Source: Mesorhizobium sp. (GTDB lineage Bacteria; Pseudomonadota; Alphaproteobacteria; Rhizobiales; Rhizobiaceae). From it: a stretch of 64,000 nucleotides of DNA. The notes beneath the pieces were generated by a model that saw only the letters and a list, made by a program, of their open reading frames with translations, did not search any database and had not been told where the DNA came from. The stretch's first letter is position 1. Each line of letters starts with the position of its first letter. The translations under genes and the position numbers were made by a program. Shown one piece after another: positions 51,890-61,234 of the stretch. Where the stretch lies: positions 1 through 64,000 of the forward strand of contig JAPUFC010000085.1 of the NCBI GenBank assembly GCA_027492275.1, read 5' to 3'.

Positions 51890-52465
51890 TCAGGCCTCGT
51901 CGCCTTCGTCCTCGTTCGGGTCGAAGAAATTGTCCGGACGGGCGTTCTCGTTGATGTCCTCGCCGTAGATGGCCTCGGCGGTGGTCAGCGTCTCGCCCTT
52001 CGCCTGGCGCTCGGCCTCTTCCGGCGAACGGGCGATGTTGAGCGTGATGGTGACCTCGACCTCGGGATGAAGCGCGATGGCGACGTTGCTGAGCCCGATG
52101 GTCTTGATCGGCTGGTTGAGCTCGATCTGGTTGCGGTTCAGGGAAAAGCCCTCGGCCGTGACCAGATCGGCGATGTCGCGCGTCGAGACGGAACCGTAGA
52201 GCTGGCCGGTCTCGCCGGCGGAACGCACGACGATGAAGGTCCGGCCGTCGAGCGTCTCGGCGACCTTGGCGGCCTCGCTCTTGCGCTCGAGGTTGCGGGC
52301 TTCGAGCTGGGCGCGCTGGCCCTCGAACTTCTTCTTGTTGGCCTCGTTGGCGCGCAGCGCCTTGCCCTGCGGCAGCAGGAAATTGCGGGCGTAGCCGTCC
52401 TTCACCCGGACGGTCTCGCCCATCTGGCCGAGGCGGGAAATGCGTTCCAGCAGAATGACTTCCAT
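51890..52465 (-). CDS. rplI: 50S ribosomal protein L9
   Basis: The 191-residue protein has the L9 N-domain with [36 protein letters not shown] and the connecting helix, then the C-terminal globular domain. It is longer than E. coli L9 (149) because of an acidic C-terminal extension ([13 protein letters not shown]), usual in alphaproteobacteria. AAGGAAG lies about seven bases before the ATG. It is the third gene after rpsF and rpsR, following a 199-base gap. Confidence 0.97.
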   Translation of the reverse strand: MEVILLERISRLGQMGETVRVKDGYARNFLLPQGKALRANEANKKKFEGQRAQLEARNLERKSEAAKVAETLDGRTFIVVRSAGETGQLYGSVSTRDIADLVTAEGFSLNRNQIELNQPIKTIGLSNVAIALHPEVEVTITLNIARSPEEAERQAKGETLTTAEAIYGEDINENARPDNFFDPNEDEGDEA

Positions 52466-52632
52466 GGTCGTCTTCCTTGTTAGCGTCGACCCGAAGACGG
52501 GCCGGAATAATCGGATGACAGGCGGAAGCGCGCGAAAAAGTCCGGTCGCTGTCCTGCCCGTCGCGGCAGTTAGGGGCGGACGCCCCAACTCGGGATAGCT
52601 GAAAACCCTGCCCGCGCCCGCCGCTGGGGAGG

Positions 52633-52658
52633 CGACCCGCCGGAAGGCCGGCGGGTCG
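52633..52658 (-). other. Strong hairpin between rpsR and rplI
   Basis: An 11-bp stem (CGACCCGCCGG/CCGGCGGGTCG) closed by a four-base AAGG/CCTT loop lies seven bases after the rpsR stop on the minus strand. No T tract follows, so it may be an RNA-processing or attenuation element that sets the ratio of ribosomal proteins. The rest of the 199-base gap shows nothing I can define. Confidence 0.55.
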
Positions 52659-52664
52659 GAAGAA

Positions 52665-52913
52665 TCACTTCACCAGATAGGGAAGGAGCGCGAGGAAGCG
52701 GGCGCGCTTGATCGCCTTGGCGAGCTCGCGCTGCTTCTTCTGGCTGACAGCCGTGATGCGCGACGGCACGATCTTGCCGCGCTCGGAGATGTAGCGCTGC
52801 AGCAGGCGCACGTCCTTGTAGTCGATCTTCGGGGCGTTGGCGCCGGAGAACGGGCAGGTCTTGCGACGGCGGTGGAAGGGACGCCGGGTCGGGATCTGGT
52901 TGATGTCGACCAT
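52665..52913 (-). CDS. rpsR: 30S ribosomal protein S18
   Basis: The 82-residue protein has the S18 core [23 protein letters not shown] and a basic tail. Its ATG overlaps the last base of rpsF (TAATG), so the two are translationally coupled. S18 pairs with S6 in the 30S platform, which fits this gene order. Confidence 0.98.
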   Translation of the reverse strand: MVDINQIPTRRPFHRRRKTCPFSGANAPKIDYKDVRLLQRYISERGKIVPSRITAVSQKKQRELAKAIKRARFLALLPYLVK

Positions 52914-53428
52914 TACGCGTTGCCTCCGTCCGTGTTCTCGCGGGGAGCGCGGTCGCCCCCACGGTCGCCGCCGCGATCACCGAAGCTGCGCGGGCCGCGA
53001 TCGCCCCGATCACCACCGCGGTCGCCGAAATTGCGCGGGCCGCGGTCGCCGAAGCTGCGCGGGCCGCGGTCACGGTCGCCGAAACCGCCGCGCTCGGAGC
53101 GCTCCTCGCGCTTCTGCAGCATTGCCGACTGGCCTTCCTCATGCGCCTCGACCTTGATGGTCATGAAGCGCAGGATGTCCTCCGACAGGCCCATCTGGCG
53201 CTCCATTTCCTTGAGCGCCTCCGGCGGGCAGGTCAGGTCCATCAGCGTATAATAGGCCTTGCGGTTCTTGTTCACCCGGTAGGTGAGGGACTTCAGTCCC
53301 CAGTTCTCGACCCGGCCGACGGTTCCACCGTTGGAATGGATGACGCCCCGGTAGTGGTCGACGAGCGCGTCGACCTGCTGCTGGGACAGATCCTGCCGGG
53401 CAAGGAACACATGCTCGTAAAGTGCCAT
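52913..53428 (-). CDS. rpsF: 30S ribosomal protein S6 with repetitive Arg/Gly-rich tail
   Basis: The 171-residue protein has the S6 fold (residues 1-107), then a low-complexity C-terminal tail (108-171) built of GPRSFGDRG-like repeats with extra GGDRG units. E. coli S6 also has a variable C-tail that is glutamylated, but this RGG-like sequence is different. The tail DNA shows direct repeats of about 27 bases (roughly 52974-53003 and 53021-53074). Overlap with rpsR is one base. The upstream sigma-70-like promoter fits the operon. Confidence 0.96.
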   Translation of the reverse strand: MALYEHVFLARQDLSQQQVDALVDHYRGVIHSNGGTVGRVENWGLKSLTYRVNKNRKAYYTLMDLTCPPEALKEMERQMGLSEDILRFMTIKVEAHEEGQSAMLQKREERSERGGFGDRDRGPRSFGDRGPRNFGDRGGDRGDRGPRSFGDRGGDRGGDRAPRENTDGGNA

Positions 53429-53645
53429 GTCTCTTCGCCTTTCGTTTCGTTCCATCTGCCGATGCCCGCGGCGAAAGCCTCTGCGACTTCTCGGACCCCG
53501 AAGGGCGGACGAAAGGCGCATGTGCAAGACGGTCGAGAGCGGAGACACGGGAGGCAGGGGCGCATCAGGCCCTGGACGTCGGCTTTCGATGAGGAAAACC
53601 TCCGGCCCTCCGTTCAGCCCCCAGCAGGACCGGCAGATGGCGCGC

Positions 53646-53673
53646 TCTATACAAGGTTTTGGCGCGAACGCAA
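53646..53673 (-). promoter_or_regulatory. Candidate sigma-70 promoter for the rpsF operon
   Basis: On the minus strand TTGCGT (53673-53668) and TATAGA (53651-53646) are separated by 16 bases, with the -10 about 218 bases before the rpsF start. This leaves a long leader that could hold S6/S18 autoregulation, but no motif was identified in it. Confidence 0.45.
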
Positions 53674-53696
53674 GCGCCGCGCCCCGTCGCCTCCGG

Positions 53697-55643
53697 TCAC
53701 AGCCTGCGGGAAGCGCGCGCGACCTTGTGCGGAACCGTCTCCGGAAAGAACCGCTGCGCGCCGTGCCGCTTGCCGAACAGCATGTCGTACTGGAGCATGC
53801 GGTAGTCGCGGATCAGCGGGTCGATCTCGGCGTCGGCCCGTGACCAGTCGGTCGTGGCCCTGCCGCCGGCGTCGATCAGCAGGCCGCGCTCGACGACGCC
53901 GTAACCCTCGCGCACGCGGCCGAGGAAGCCGGTGTAGTAGGGATGGCTGATCCCGGCGGCGGTCAGCACGTGATAGGGAAGCAGCGCCGGGCTGACCGTG
54001 CCCACGCTCTGCATGCCCGTCCGGTTCGACCAGATGACCAGCGGCGTCTCGCGCACGGCCGCCATCTCCTCGGCCGTGCCCTTGCGCGGCGCAACATTGC
54101 CCTTGAGCATGCCGGTCGCCGGGTAGACGGGCCCGAGCGGCGGCAGATGGTCGCCGAAGAAGGCGATGACGGTCGGCCTCTGGCGTTTGGCGGCCCAGTC
54201 GAGGAGGACGGCGAGACCGTCGTCGGCGTCGCGCATGCCCTCGGCGAAGGAGCGTATCGATTCGCGCGCGGCCGCGTCGGGTGGGAAACGGACCTTCAGC
54301 CGGCGCTCGTCATAGCGGTTCGGTTCGTAGGGCCCGTGGTTCTGTAGCGTCACGGCGAAGAAGAAGAACGGCCGCACGATCATGTCGGCCTCGCGGATGA
54401 TCTCGCTGGTCAGCGCCGCGTCGGACACGAGCGGGCCACGCGTCGCCAGCGCCGGCAGCTTTTCCACCGACATGAAGCGGTCGAAGCCGAACGCGTCGTA
54501 GACGGTCTCGCGGTTCCAGAACCAGCCCTCGAACGGGTGGATGGCGCGCGTCGCATAGCCCTCCGAGCCGAGGAAGGCGGCGAGCGACGGCAGGCTCGTG
54601 CGCACATATTGCTGATAGGGAATGCTGCCATAGGGCAGGAAGGCGTTGGAAAAGCCGGTCAGCGCCTCGAACTCGACATTGGCGGTCATGCCGCCGAACT
54701 CCGGCGAAAAGACCTTGCCGGACGAATGGATGCGGACCGTTGGGATGGGGTCCGGCGCGATGCGCACGCCGGGCAGCCGCGCCGGGTCCCAGAAGGATTC
54801 GCTCATCACCATGATGATGTCGGGCGCCTCGCTGGGTACGGACCGCCGCGTTTCCGGCGCGGCGATCGCGGCGACGGCCGCCTCGCCGTAGCCGGCCGGC
54901 GGGGCGACCTTGGCCATCGGCACGTTCAGCGCGAAGGCGAGCGCAAAGCCGTTGGAATTGTAGTTCTCCTTCTGGTCCCACATCATCGGGATGATCTGCA
55001 GGCGGTCGCGGGTCCAGGAGAAGGTCTGATAATCCATGATGGAGACGAAGAACGCCAGCGCCGGCACCACGGCCGCGAGCCGCGTGACCCGGCTGCGACA
55101 GGTCAGCGGCGTTCCATGCCGCCGCCACGCCCGCCACAACGCCGCGACGCACAGCGCCGCGAGCGCGAGGCCGGCCGCCATCGCCGCCGCGCTGAGCGGG
55201 CGCTCGCGCACCAGCAGCGGCATGAGCTGCACGATCTGGCGCGAATAGAGGAAGTCGGCCGGATAGAGCGGGTCGCCCAGATAGAGCGATTTCTGCTGGC
55301 CGATGAAGGCGAGCAGCAGCGACACGGGCGCGACCAGCAGCAGGCCCATGAGCCGCCTGCCGAGCAGGGCGTCGAGCCCGATGATGGTCAGGGCGAACAG
55401 CGCGATGGTGACGAGGCCCGGCCGGAACGGTTGCTCGAACAGGAACACAATGGTGGGGGCGAGCGATCCGCGCACCGTCAGCTCGATGGCGAACACCAGC
55501 AGCGCCGACAGCACGGCCACGGCGGCGAGATGGGCGACCAGCCCGAAGCGATGCCGGCGGCGCCTGCCGCTGGCCGCGGGTCCGGGGTTGATCGCCTTCG
55601 ATTGGGCCAATGCTCCGCTCCGCAACGCCGCTGTCCGTGCCAC
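53697..55643 (-). CDS. LTA synthase/sulfatase-family membrane phosphotransferase
   Basis: The 648-residue protein has about five membrane helices in its first 220 residues and a C-terminal alkaline-phosphatase-like domain. Catalytic elements match LtaS-type phosphoglycerol transferases: metal-binding Glu in MSESFWD, the nucleophile Thr in [15 protein letters not shown], His in TLQNHGPY and Asp-His in FFGDHLPP. In rhizobia, related enzymes add phosphoglycerol to cyclic beta-glucans (CgmB); the target here is not known. The GTG start is uncertain but gives a usual basic cytoplasmic N-terminus. The gene is divergent from fabD. Confidence 0.8.
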   Translation of the reverse strand: MARTAALRSGALAQSKAINPGPAASGRRRRHRFGLVAHLAAVAVLSALLVFAIELTVRGSLAPTIVFLFEQPFRPGLVTIALFALTIIGLDALLGRRLMGLLLVAPVSLLLAFIGQQKSLYLGDPLYPADFLYSRQIVQLMPLLVRERPLSAAAMAAGLALAALCVAALWRAWRRHGTPLTCRSRVTRLAAVVPALAFFVSIMDYQTFSWTRDRLQIIPMMWDQKENYNSNGFALAFALNVPMAKVAPPAGYGEAAVAAIAAPETRRSVPSEAPDIIMVMSESFWDPARLPGVRIAPDPIPTVRIHSSGKVFSPEFGGMTANVEFEALTGFSNAFLPYGSIPYQQYVRTSLPSLAAFLGSEGYATRAIHPFEGWFWNRETVYDAFGFDRFMSVEKLPALATRGPLVSDAALTSEIIREADMIVRPFFFFAVTLQNHGPYEPNRYDERRLKVRFPPDAAARESIRSFAEGMRDADDGLAVLLDWAAKRQRPTVIAFFGDHLPPLGPVYPATGMLKGNVAPRKGTAEEMAAVRETPLVIWSNRTGMQSVGTVSPALLPYHVLTAAGISHPYYTGFLGRVREGYGVVERGLLIDAGGRATTDWSRADAEIDPLIRDYRMLQYDMLFGKRHGAQRFFPETVPHKVARASRRL

Positions 55644-55839
55644 TGTCCGCGAATGTCACGGAACTGTCATGGTTCCGTCATGCAAGAGCTGCGCGATATG
55701 GCCAAATTTGGAAGCCGGCTCAACCTCCCCGTGCAATTTTGATGACGCGGTGAAACAAGCGTGCCGCCCCGGGCGCGTCTTGACTCGGCCGGCCGCGCGC
55801 GCAACAGGCTGGCGCGACGCAAACAGCCAGAGGCGCACG

Positions 55840-56781
55840 ATGGCCATCGCATTCACCTTTCCGGGGCAGGGCAGCCAGACCGTGGGCATGGGCAGGGAGC
55901 TGGCCGAGGCCTTTCCGGAGGCGCGGCGCGTCTTCGAGGAGGTCGACGACGCGCTGGGCGAGAAGCTGTCGAGCGTGATCTGGGAAGGGCCGGAGGAGAC
56001 CCTGACGCTGACCGCCAACGCCCAACCGGCCCTGATGGCGGTGTCGCTGGCGGCGATGCGCGCGCTGGAAACGCGCGGCGTCTCGCTGAAGGACAAGGCC
56101 GCCTATGTCGCCGGCCACTCGCTGGGCGAATATTCCGCGCTCGCCGCCGCCGGCATGTTCTCCGTCGCCGACACCGCGCGGCTGCTGCGCATCCGGGGCA
56201 ACGCCATGCAGAAGGCCGTGCCGGCGGGCGAAGGCGCCATGGCCGCGATCCTCGGCCTCGACCAGCCTTCCGTCGAGGCGGCCTGCGCGCAAGCCGCCTC
56301 CGACGGCCCCTGCCAGATCGCCAACGACAATGGCGGCGGCCAGCTCGTCATTTCCGGCAGCAAGGCGGGCGTCGAGGCGGCCGCGAAGCTCGCCACCGAC
56401 AAGGGCGCCAAGCGCGCCATCATGCTGCCCGTCTCCGCGCCGTTCCATTCGACGCTGATGACGCCGGCCGCCGAGGCCATGCGCGCGGCGCTGGCCGGCG
56501 TGAGGAAGAGCGCGCCGGTCGTGCCTGTCATCGCCAATGTGGTCGTGCGCCCGCTGTCCGACCCCGACGAGATCGCGGCTCGGCTGGTGGAGCAGGTCAC
56601 GGGCCGCGTGCGCTGGCGCGAGACGGTCGAGTGGTTTTCGGCAAACGGCGTGAAGACCCTCTACGAGGTCGGGGCGGGCAAGGTGCTGAGCGGGCTGGCC
56701 AGGCGCATCGACCGGGAGGTATCGTCGACGGCGATCAACACGCCGGCCGACGTGGACGCCGCGCTGGCGGCGCTGGGCTGA
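55840..56781 (+). CDS. fabD: Malonyl-CoA:ACP transacylase
   Basis: The 313-residue enzyme charges acyl carrier protein with malonate. Visible motifs are FPGQGSQ near residue 7, the nucleophile Ser94 in GHSLGEYSA, and the catalytic His in SAPFHSTLM near 202. AGAGG lies eight bases before the ATG. It opens the fatty-acid synthesis cluster, which is interrupted after this gene by a toxin-antitoxin pair. Confidence 0.97.
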   Translation: MAIAFTFPGQGSQTVGMGRELAEAFPEARRVFEEVDDALGEKLSSVIWEGPEETLTLTANAQPALMAVSLAAMRALETRGVSLKDKAAYVAGHSLGEYSALAAAGMFSVADTARLLRIRGNAMQKAVPAGEGAMAAILGLDQPSVEAACAQAASDGPCQIANDNGGGQLVISGSKAGVEAAAKLATDKGAKRAIMLPVSAPFHSTLMTPAAEAMRAALAGVRKSAPVVPVIANVVVRPLSDPDEIAARLVEQVTGRVRWRETVEWFSANGVKTLYEVGAGKVLSGLARRIDREVSSTAINTPADVDAALAALG

Positions 56782-56815
56782 CGCTCGCTTGAACTTCCGG
56801 TGCCCTGGCGTTATG

Positions 56816-56831
56816 TGAATACATGTATTCA
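56816..56831. promoter_or_regulatory. 16-bp perfect palindrome upstream of the antitoxin gene
   Basis: TGAATACATGTATTCA is an exact palindrome, 12 bases before the antitoxin ATG. Its size and place fit an autoregulatory operator for a RHH antitoxin-toxin complex. It is unusually AT-rich for this region. Confidence 0.65.
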
Positions 56832-56843
56832 TGAGGTGTCGTC

Positions 56844-57065
56844 ATGCCGACCTCCGTTCGCCTGTCTCCCGAAACCGAAAAACGCCTGGATGCGCTGGTG
56901 GCGAGGACCGGCCGCAGCAAGGCGTACTACCTCCGTGAAATGATCGAGGGCGCGATCGAGGACATCGAGGACTATTATCTCGCCGTCGAAGCGATGGAAC
57001 GACTGAAACGCGGCGAAGACGAGGTCATTTCGCACGAGGAATTTTGGCGTGGCCTGGCGGATTGA
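56844..57065 (+). CDS. RHH antitoxin, RelB-like
   Basis: The 73-residue protein has a ribbon-helix-helix start (TSVRLSPETEKRLDALVARTGRSKAYYLREMIEGAI) and an acidic C-terminal half that would wrap the toxin. It matches RelB/ParD-like antitoxins that pair with RelE/ParE toxins. The 3' end overlaps the next gene by 17 bases. A 16-bp perfect palindrome lies before its ATG. The pair sits between fabD and fabG. Confidence 0.82.
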   Translation: MPTSVRLSPETEKRLDALVARTGRSKAYYLREMIEGAIEDIEDYYLAVEAMERLKRGEDEVISHEEFWRGLAD

Positions 57066-57315
57066 GTACCTTCGGTCGGCCAGAAAGTCGACGGATCGGC
57101 TCGACGCCAAAACAAGACAGCGTGTCCACGACTATCTTCTCAATCGTGTGGCCGTACTTGACGATCCACGTGTACTGGCAAAGCCTCTGAAGGGGGACTC
57201 GGCTTCATTCTGGCGCTTCAGGGTGGGGGACTACCGCATCATCTGCGATATACAGGACGACAAGCTCGTCATCCTGGTGATCACCATCGGCCACCGCAAG
57301 GACGTCTACCAGTAG
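57049..57315 (+). CDS. RelE/ParE-family toxin
   Basis: The 88-residue protein fits the RelE/ParE fold: WRIEYLRSARKSTDRLDAKTRQRV, a central KPLKGDSASFWRFRVGDYRIICDI, and a final VITIGHRKDVYQ tail with the Arg-Lys-Tyr residues common to RelE-like nucleases. The KPL..GDYRIIC pattern is typical of RelE more than ParE, so ribosome-dependent mRNA cleavage is the likely activity. The GTG start overlaps the antitoxin by 17 bases, so translation is coupled. Base composition is slightly richer in A/T than the fab genes around it. Confidence 0.82.
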   Translation: MAWRIEYLRSARKSTDRLDAKTRQRVHDYLLNRVAVLDDPRVLAKPLKGDSASFWRFRVGDYRIICDIQDDKLVILVITIGHRKDVYQ

Positions 57316-57351
57316 CGCCTCATGCGGGCCGCAATCCACGAAGGAAGAAAA

Positions 57352-58089
57352 ATGTTCGATCTGACCGGCCGCAAGGCGTTGATCACCGGCGCTTCGGGCG
57401 GCATCGGCGAAGCCATAGCGCGCGTTCTGCATGCGCAGGGCGCGACACTCGGTCTGCATGGCACCCGCGTCGAGAAATTGGAGGGACTGGCGGCCGAGCT
57501 CGGCGACCGGGTAAAGCTGTTTCCGGCGAACCTGTCCGACCGCGACGCCGTCAAGGCGCTCGGCCAGAAGGCCGAGGCCGAGTTGGAAGGCGTCGACATC
57601 CTCGTCAACAATGCCGGCATCACCAAGGACGGGCTGTTCGTTCGCATGTCCGACGCCGACTGGGACAGCGTGCTGGAGATCAACCTGACGGCGGCCTTCC
57701 GCCTGACGCGCGAGCTGACGCATCCCATGATGCGCCGCCGCTGGGGCCGCGTCATCAACATCACCTCGGTCGTCGGCGTGACGGGCAATCCCGGCCAGAC
57801 CAACTACGTCGCCTCCAAGGCCGGCATGATCGGCTTCACCAAGGCGCTGGCGCAGGAGATCGCGACGCGCAGCATCACCGTCAACTGCGTGGCGCCCGGC
57901 TTCATCGAATCGGCGATGACCGACAAGCTGAACGACAAGCAGAAGGAGGCGATCATGGCCGCCATTCCGGCCAAGCGCATGGGCACCGGGGCCGAGGTCG
58001 CCGCCGCCGTCGCCTTCCTCGCCTCGCCTGAGGCAGGCTACGTGACCGGCCAGACGCTGCATGTGAACGGCGGCATGGCGATGATCTGA
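57352..58089 (+). CDS. fabG: 3-oxoacyl-[ACP] reductase
   Basis: The 245-residue SDR enzyme reduces beta-ketoacyl-ACP with NADPH. Motifs are TGASGGIG (12-19), NNAG (86-89), Ser139, and Y152-x3-K156 in NYVASK. AAGGAAG precedes ATG 57352; the upstream in-frame ATG was rejected for this reason. It follows the toxin gene by 36 bases. Confidence 0.97.
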   Translation: MFDLTGRKALITGASGGIGEAIARVLHAQGATLGLHGTRVEKLEGLAAELGDRVKLFPANLSDRDAVKALGQKAEAELEGVDILVNNAGITKDGLFVRMSDADWDSVLEINLTAAFRLTRELTHPMMRRRWGRVINITSVVGVTGNPGQTNYVASKAGMIGFTKALAQEIATRSITVNCVAPGFIESAMTDKLNDKQKEAIMAAIPAKRMGTGAEVAAAVAFLASPEAGYVTGQTLHVNGGMAMI

Positions 58090-58189
58090 CCCGCCGGCGG
58101 CGGCCCCTGCGCGAAAGCCGGCTTTCGGCTGGTGAAAGCGCGAGGCCGCGCTTGGAGGCGCCCGGATTTTCGTGTAATGCGCCTGGAAA

Positions 58190-58205
58190 CCCGCGATTTC
58201 GCGGG
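58190..58205 (+). other. Hairpin in the fabG-acpP gap
   Basis: CCCGCG (58190-58195) and CGCGGG (58200-58205) form a 6-bp stem around ATTT. It lies in the 221-base gap before acpP. The gap also has AT-rich sequence near 58232-58255 that may carry the acpP promoter, but I cannot assign -35 and -10 boxes. Confidence 0.35.
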
Positions 58206-58310
58206 ATTGCGCCCCGGATCGAACGCCCGGGTGATAAAAATCTTAGAGCTTGATTAGGGCGTGTCGCGCCGCTAACGAGAACGGAAACAGTTCAGGACGA
58301 GGATGCCCAC

Positions 58311-58547
58311 ATGAGTGACACCGCAGAGCGCGTCAAGAAGATCGTTGTCGAACACCTCGGCGTCGACGCCGACAAGGTGACCGAGGCGGCGAGCTTCATC
58401 GATGACCTCGGCGCCGACAGCCTCGACACGGTCGAGCTCGTGATGGCCTTCGAGGAGGAGTTCGGCGTCGAGATCCCGGACGATGCGGCCGAGACGATCC
58501 TCACCGTCGGCGACGCGGTGAAGTATATCGACAAGGCTTCGGCCTGA
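58311..58547 (+). CDS. acpP: Acyl carrier protein
   Basis: The 78-residue acidic protein has the phosphopantetheine Ser37 in [18 protein letters not shown]. It carries acyl chains for fatty-acid synthesis. GAGGATG lies before the ATG. Its own promoter probably lies in the preceding 221-base gap, as ACP is usually made in excess of the other Fab proteins. Confidence 0.98.
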   Translation: MSDTAERVKKIVVEHLGVDADKVTEAASFIDDLGADSLDTVELVMAFEEEFGVEIPDDAAETILTVGDAVKYIDKASA

Positions 58548-58584
58548 TCTTCCGGCTCCCGGCAAGCTGTAGCGCGGATTCGCG

Positions 58585-59847
58585 ATGCGACGCGTCGTCG
58601 TAACCGGTTTGGGTCTCGTGTCGCCGTTCGGCGTCGGCGTGGAGCATGGTTGGCGCGAGCTGCTGACCGGGCGCAGCGCCGCCGGCCGCGTCACGACCTT
58701 CGAGACCGAGGACCTGCCGTGCAAGATCGCGCATTCGATCCCGCGCGGCGACGGCTCCGGCGGCACGTTCAATCCCGAGGCTTATCTGGAGCTGAAGGAG
58801 CTGCGCAAGATCAGCGACTTCATCCTCTACGGCATCGCCGCCGCCGATGAGGCGATCGCCGATTCGGGCTGGAAGCCCGAGAGTGAAGCCGACCGCTGCG
58901 CCACCGGCGTGATGATCGGCTCCGGCATCGGCGGCCTCGACGGCATCGCCGACAACGCCATCATCCTGCGCGATCGTGGCCCGCGCCGCATCAGCCCGTT
59001 CTTCATTCCCGGCAACATCATCAATCTGGTCTCCGGCCAGGTTTCCATCCGCCACGGGTTGAAAGGCCCGAATCATGCGGTGGTGACCGCCTGCTCGACC
59101 GGCGCGCACGCCATCGGCGACGCATCGCGGCTGATCATGTTCGGCGACGCCGACGTCATGGTGGCCGGCGGCGCGGAAGCGCCGATCACGCGTCTGTCGC
59201 TGGCCGGCTTCGCCGCCTGCCGGGCCCTGTCGACCGAGCGCAACGACGAGCCGCAGCAGGCCTCGCGCCCCTACGACCGCGACCGCGACGGCTTCGTCAT
59301 GGGCGAGGGCGCCGGCGTCGTTGTGCTGGAGGAGCTGGAGCATGCCAGGGCGCGCGGCGCCAGGATCTACGCCGAGGTGACCGGCTACGGCCTCTCCGGC
59401 GACGCCTACCACATCACCGCGCCCTCCGAGGACGGCGACGGCGCGTTCCGCTGCATGAGCGCGGCGCTGAAGCGCGCGGGGCTTACGCCTTCCGACATCG
59501 ATTATATCAACGCGCACGGCACCTCGACCATGGCCGACACGATCGAGCTCGGCGCGGTCGAGCGTCTGGTCGGCAACGCCGCCTCGAAGATATCCATGTC
59601 GTCGACCAAGTCGTCGATCGGCCACCTGCTCGGCGCGGCCGGCGCGGCCGAGGCGATCTTCTCGATCCTGGCCATACGCGACAACATCGCTCCGGCTACG
59701 ATCAACCTCGACAATCCGGAGCGCGAGACGGCGATCGACCTCGTCCCGAACGCGCCGCGCAAGCGCCAGATCGACGTCGCCCTGTCGAATTCCTTCGGCT
59801 TCGGCGGCACCAACGCGTCCCTCGTCTTCCAGCGCCATGCGGGGTGA
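58585..59847 (+). CDS. fabF: 3-oxoacyl-[ACP] synthase II
   Basis: The 420-residue condensing enzyme has the nucleophile Cys170 in TACSTGAHAIG and two catalytic His residues in NAHGTST and SSIGHLLGAAGA. Length is usual. It follows acpP by 37 bases. FabF elongates acyl-ACP and adjusts membrane unsaturation with temperature. Confidence 0.97.
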   Translation: MRRVVVTGLGLVSPFGVGVEHGWRELLTGRSAAGRVTTFETEDLPCKIAHSIPRGDGSGGTFNPEAYLELKELRKISDFILYGIAAADEAIADSGWKPESEADRCATGVMIGSGIGGLDGIADNAIILRDRGPRRISPFFIPGNIINLVSGQVSIRHGLKGPNHAVVTACSTGAHAIGDASRLIMFGDADVMVAGGAEAPITRLSLAGFAACRALSTERNDEPQQASRPYDRDRDGFVMGEGAGVVVLEELEHARARGARIYAEVTGYGLSGDAYHITAPSEDGDGAFRCMSAALKRAGLTPSDIDYINAHGTSTMADTIELGAVERLVGNAASKISMSSTKSSIGHLLGAAGAAEAIFSILAIRDNIAPATINLDNPERETAIDLVPNAPRKRQIDVALSNSFGFGGTNASLVFQRHAG

Positions 59848-59932
59848 GAGCGGCCTGTCCATCGTCAATTTTGCCATATTCGACCTTAGTCTTCCGGCAG
59901 GGACAGGGTAAGGGCATCGGATCAAGGGCGAC

Positions 59933-61141
59933 ATGAACAACACACCGGCACCGAACGGCGACTTCGTGCGACGCCCCGCTCCGCCCTTCGTGCCGAAGAC
60001 CGCCAGCGAGGCCTTGCGGCCGGAGCAGGGCACCCCGCCGCCCCGCCGCTCGCGCGCCTCGCGCAGCCAGTTCGTCGTCTTCATGAACTTCTTCGTCTCG
60101 ATGGTCATCCTGCTCGTGGCGGGGGCAGGCGTGGCGCTCTACGTCGGCAAGACCGAATTCGACGGCAAGGGGCCTTCGACGGTAAACACCACCTTCATGG
60201 TCCGCCCCAACACCGGCGTGGCCGAGATCGCCGACCAGCTCGCGCGGCGCGGCCTGATCAGCGACCCGCGCATCTTCCGCGTCGGCGTGCGCGCCTATGG
60301 CCACGACGCCGCGATGAAGGCCGGCGAATACGAGATCAGGGCCGGCGCCTCCATGCGCGAGATCATGGACATCCTGCGCAGCGGCAAGTCGGTGCTCTAT
60401 TCGCTCACCTTGCCGGAGGGGATCACGGTGCAGCAGGCCCTGCAGCGGATCGCCGAGAACGACACGCTGACCGGCGACATGCCGGCCGACACCCCCGCCG
60501 AGGGAGCGCTGATCGCCGACACGCAGCGCTTTACGCGCGGCACGACCCGCCAGCAGGTGGTGGACAAGATGCTGGCCGACCAGAAACGGCTGGTCGAGAG
60601 CATCTGGAGCCGGCGCGTTGCCGACCTTCCCCTCGCCGACATCAACGAGTTCGTGACGCTGGCGTCGATCGTCGAGAAGGAAACCGGGCGCGGCGACGAG
60701 CGCTCGCGCGTGGCCGCCGTGTTCATCAACCGGCTGAACCGGAGCATGCGGCTGCAATCGGACCCGACGATCATCTACGGCATCTTCGGCGGCGCCGGCA
60801 AACCGGCCGACCGGCCGATCTACCAGTCCGACATCGACAGGAAGACGCCATACAACACCTACCAGATCAACGGCCTGCCGCCGACGCCGATCGCCAATCC
60901 GGGCCGCGCGGCGCTGGAAGCGGTCGCCAATCCCTCCAAGACCAACGAGCTGTATTTCGTCGCCGACGGCTCTGGCGGGCATGTCTTCGCCTCGACGCTG
61001 GAGGAGCACAACGAGAACGTCGCCCGCTGGCGCGCCTTCCAGAAGAAGCAGGCCGAGGATGCCAAGAACAAGGCGGCGGCCGACGCCGCCCCGGACGCCG
61101 TGCCGCCGGCGGGACAGGGAACCGGTACTGCCCAGCAATAG
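59933..61141 (+). CDS. mltG: Endolytic murein transglycosylase MltG
   Basis: The 402-residue inner-membrane enzyme has a cytoplasmic N-terminus with Pro/Arg-rich sequence, one membrane helix near residues 50-70, and a LysM-like followed by a YceG catalytic domain. The likely catalytic Glu is in ASIVEKETGR. It cuts nascent peptidoglycan and sets glycan-strand length. The tail is low-complexity. It commonly follows fabF in this group of bacteria. Confidence 0.95.
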   Translation: MNNTPAPNGDFVRRPAPPFVPKTASEALRPEQGTPPPRRSRASRSQFVVFMNFFVSMVILLVAGAGVALYVGKTEFDGKGPSTVNTTFMVRPNTGVAEIADQLARRGLISDPRIFRVGVRAYGHDAAMKAGEYEIRAGASMREIMDILRSGKSVLYSLTLPEGITVQQALQRIAENDTLTGDMPADTPAEGALIADTQRFTRGTTRQQVVDKMLADQKRLVESIWSRRVADLPLADINEFVTLASIVEKETGRGDERSRVAAVFINRLNRSMRLQSDPTIIYGIFGGAGKPADRPIYQSDIDRKTPYNTYQINGLPPTPIANPGRAALEAVANPSKTNELYFVADGSGGHVFASTLEEHNENVARWRAFQKKQAEDAKNKAAADAAPDAVPPAGQGTGTAQQ

Positions 61142-61234
61142 CGGGCGGCGGAAGGCGGGCGGCATGCTTGTCGGGGTCGGGGCAGGCCCAATCGTGCCGG
61201 GCCGTGGGATCGTGATTCGAGGGGGGCTCGCTGC

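Noticed and set aside
58118-58131. GAAAGCCGGCTTTC palindrome after fabG as an operator
   Set aside because: The palindrome has no loop and no known regulator pattern; chance is likely in GC-rich DNA.
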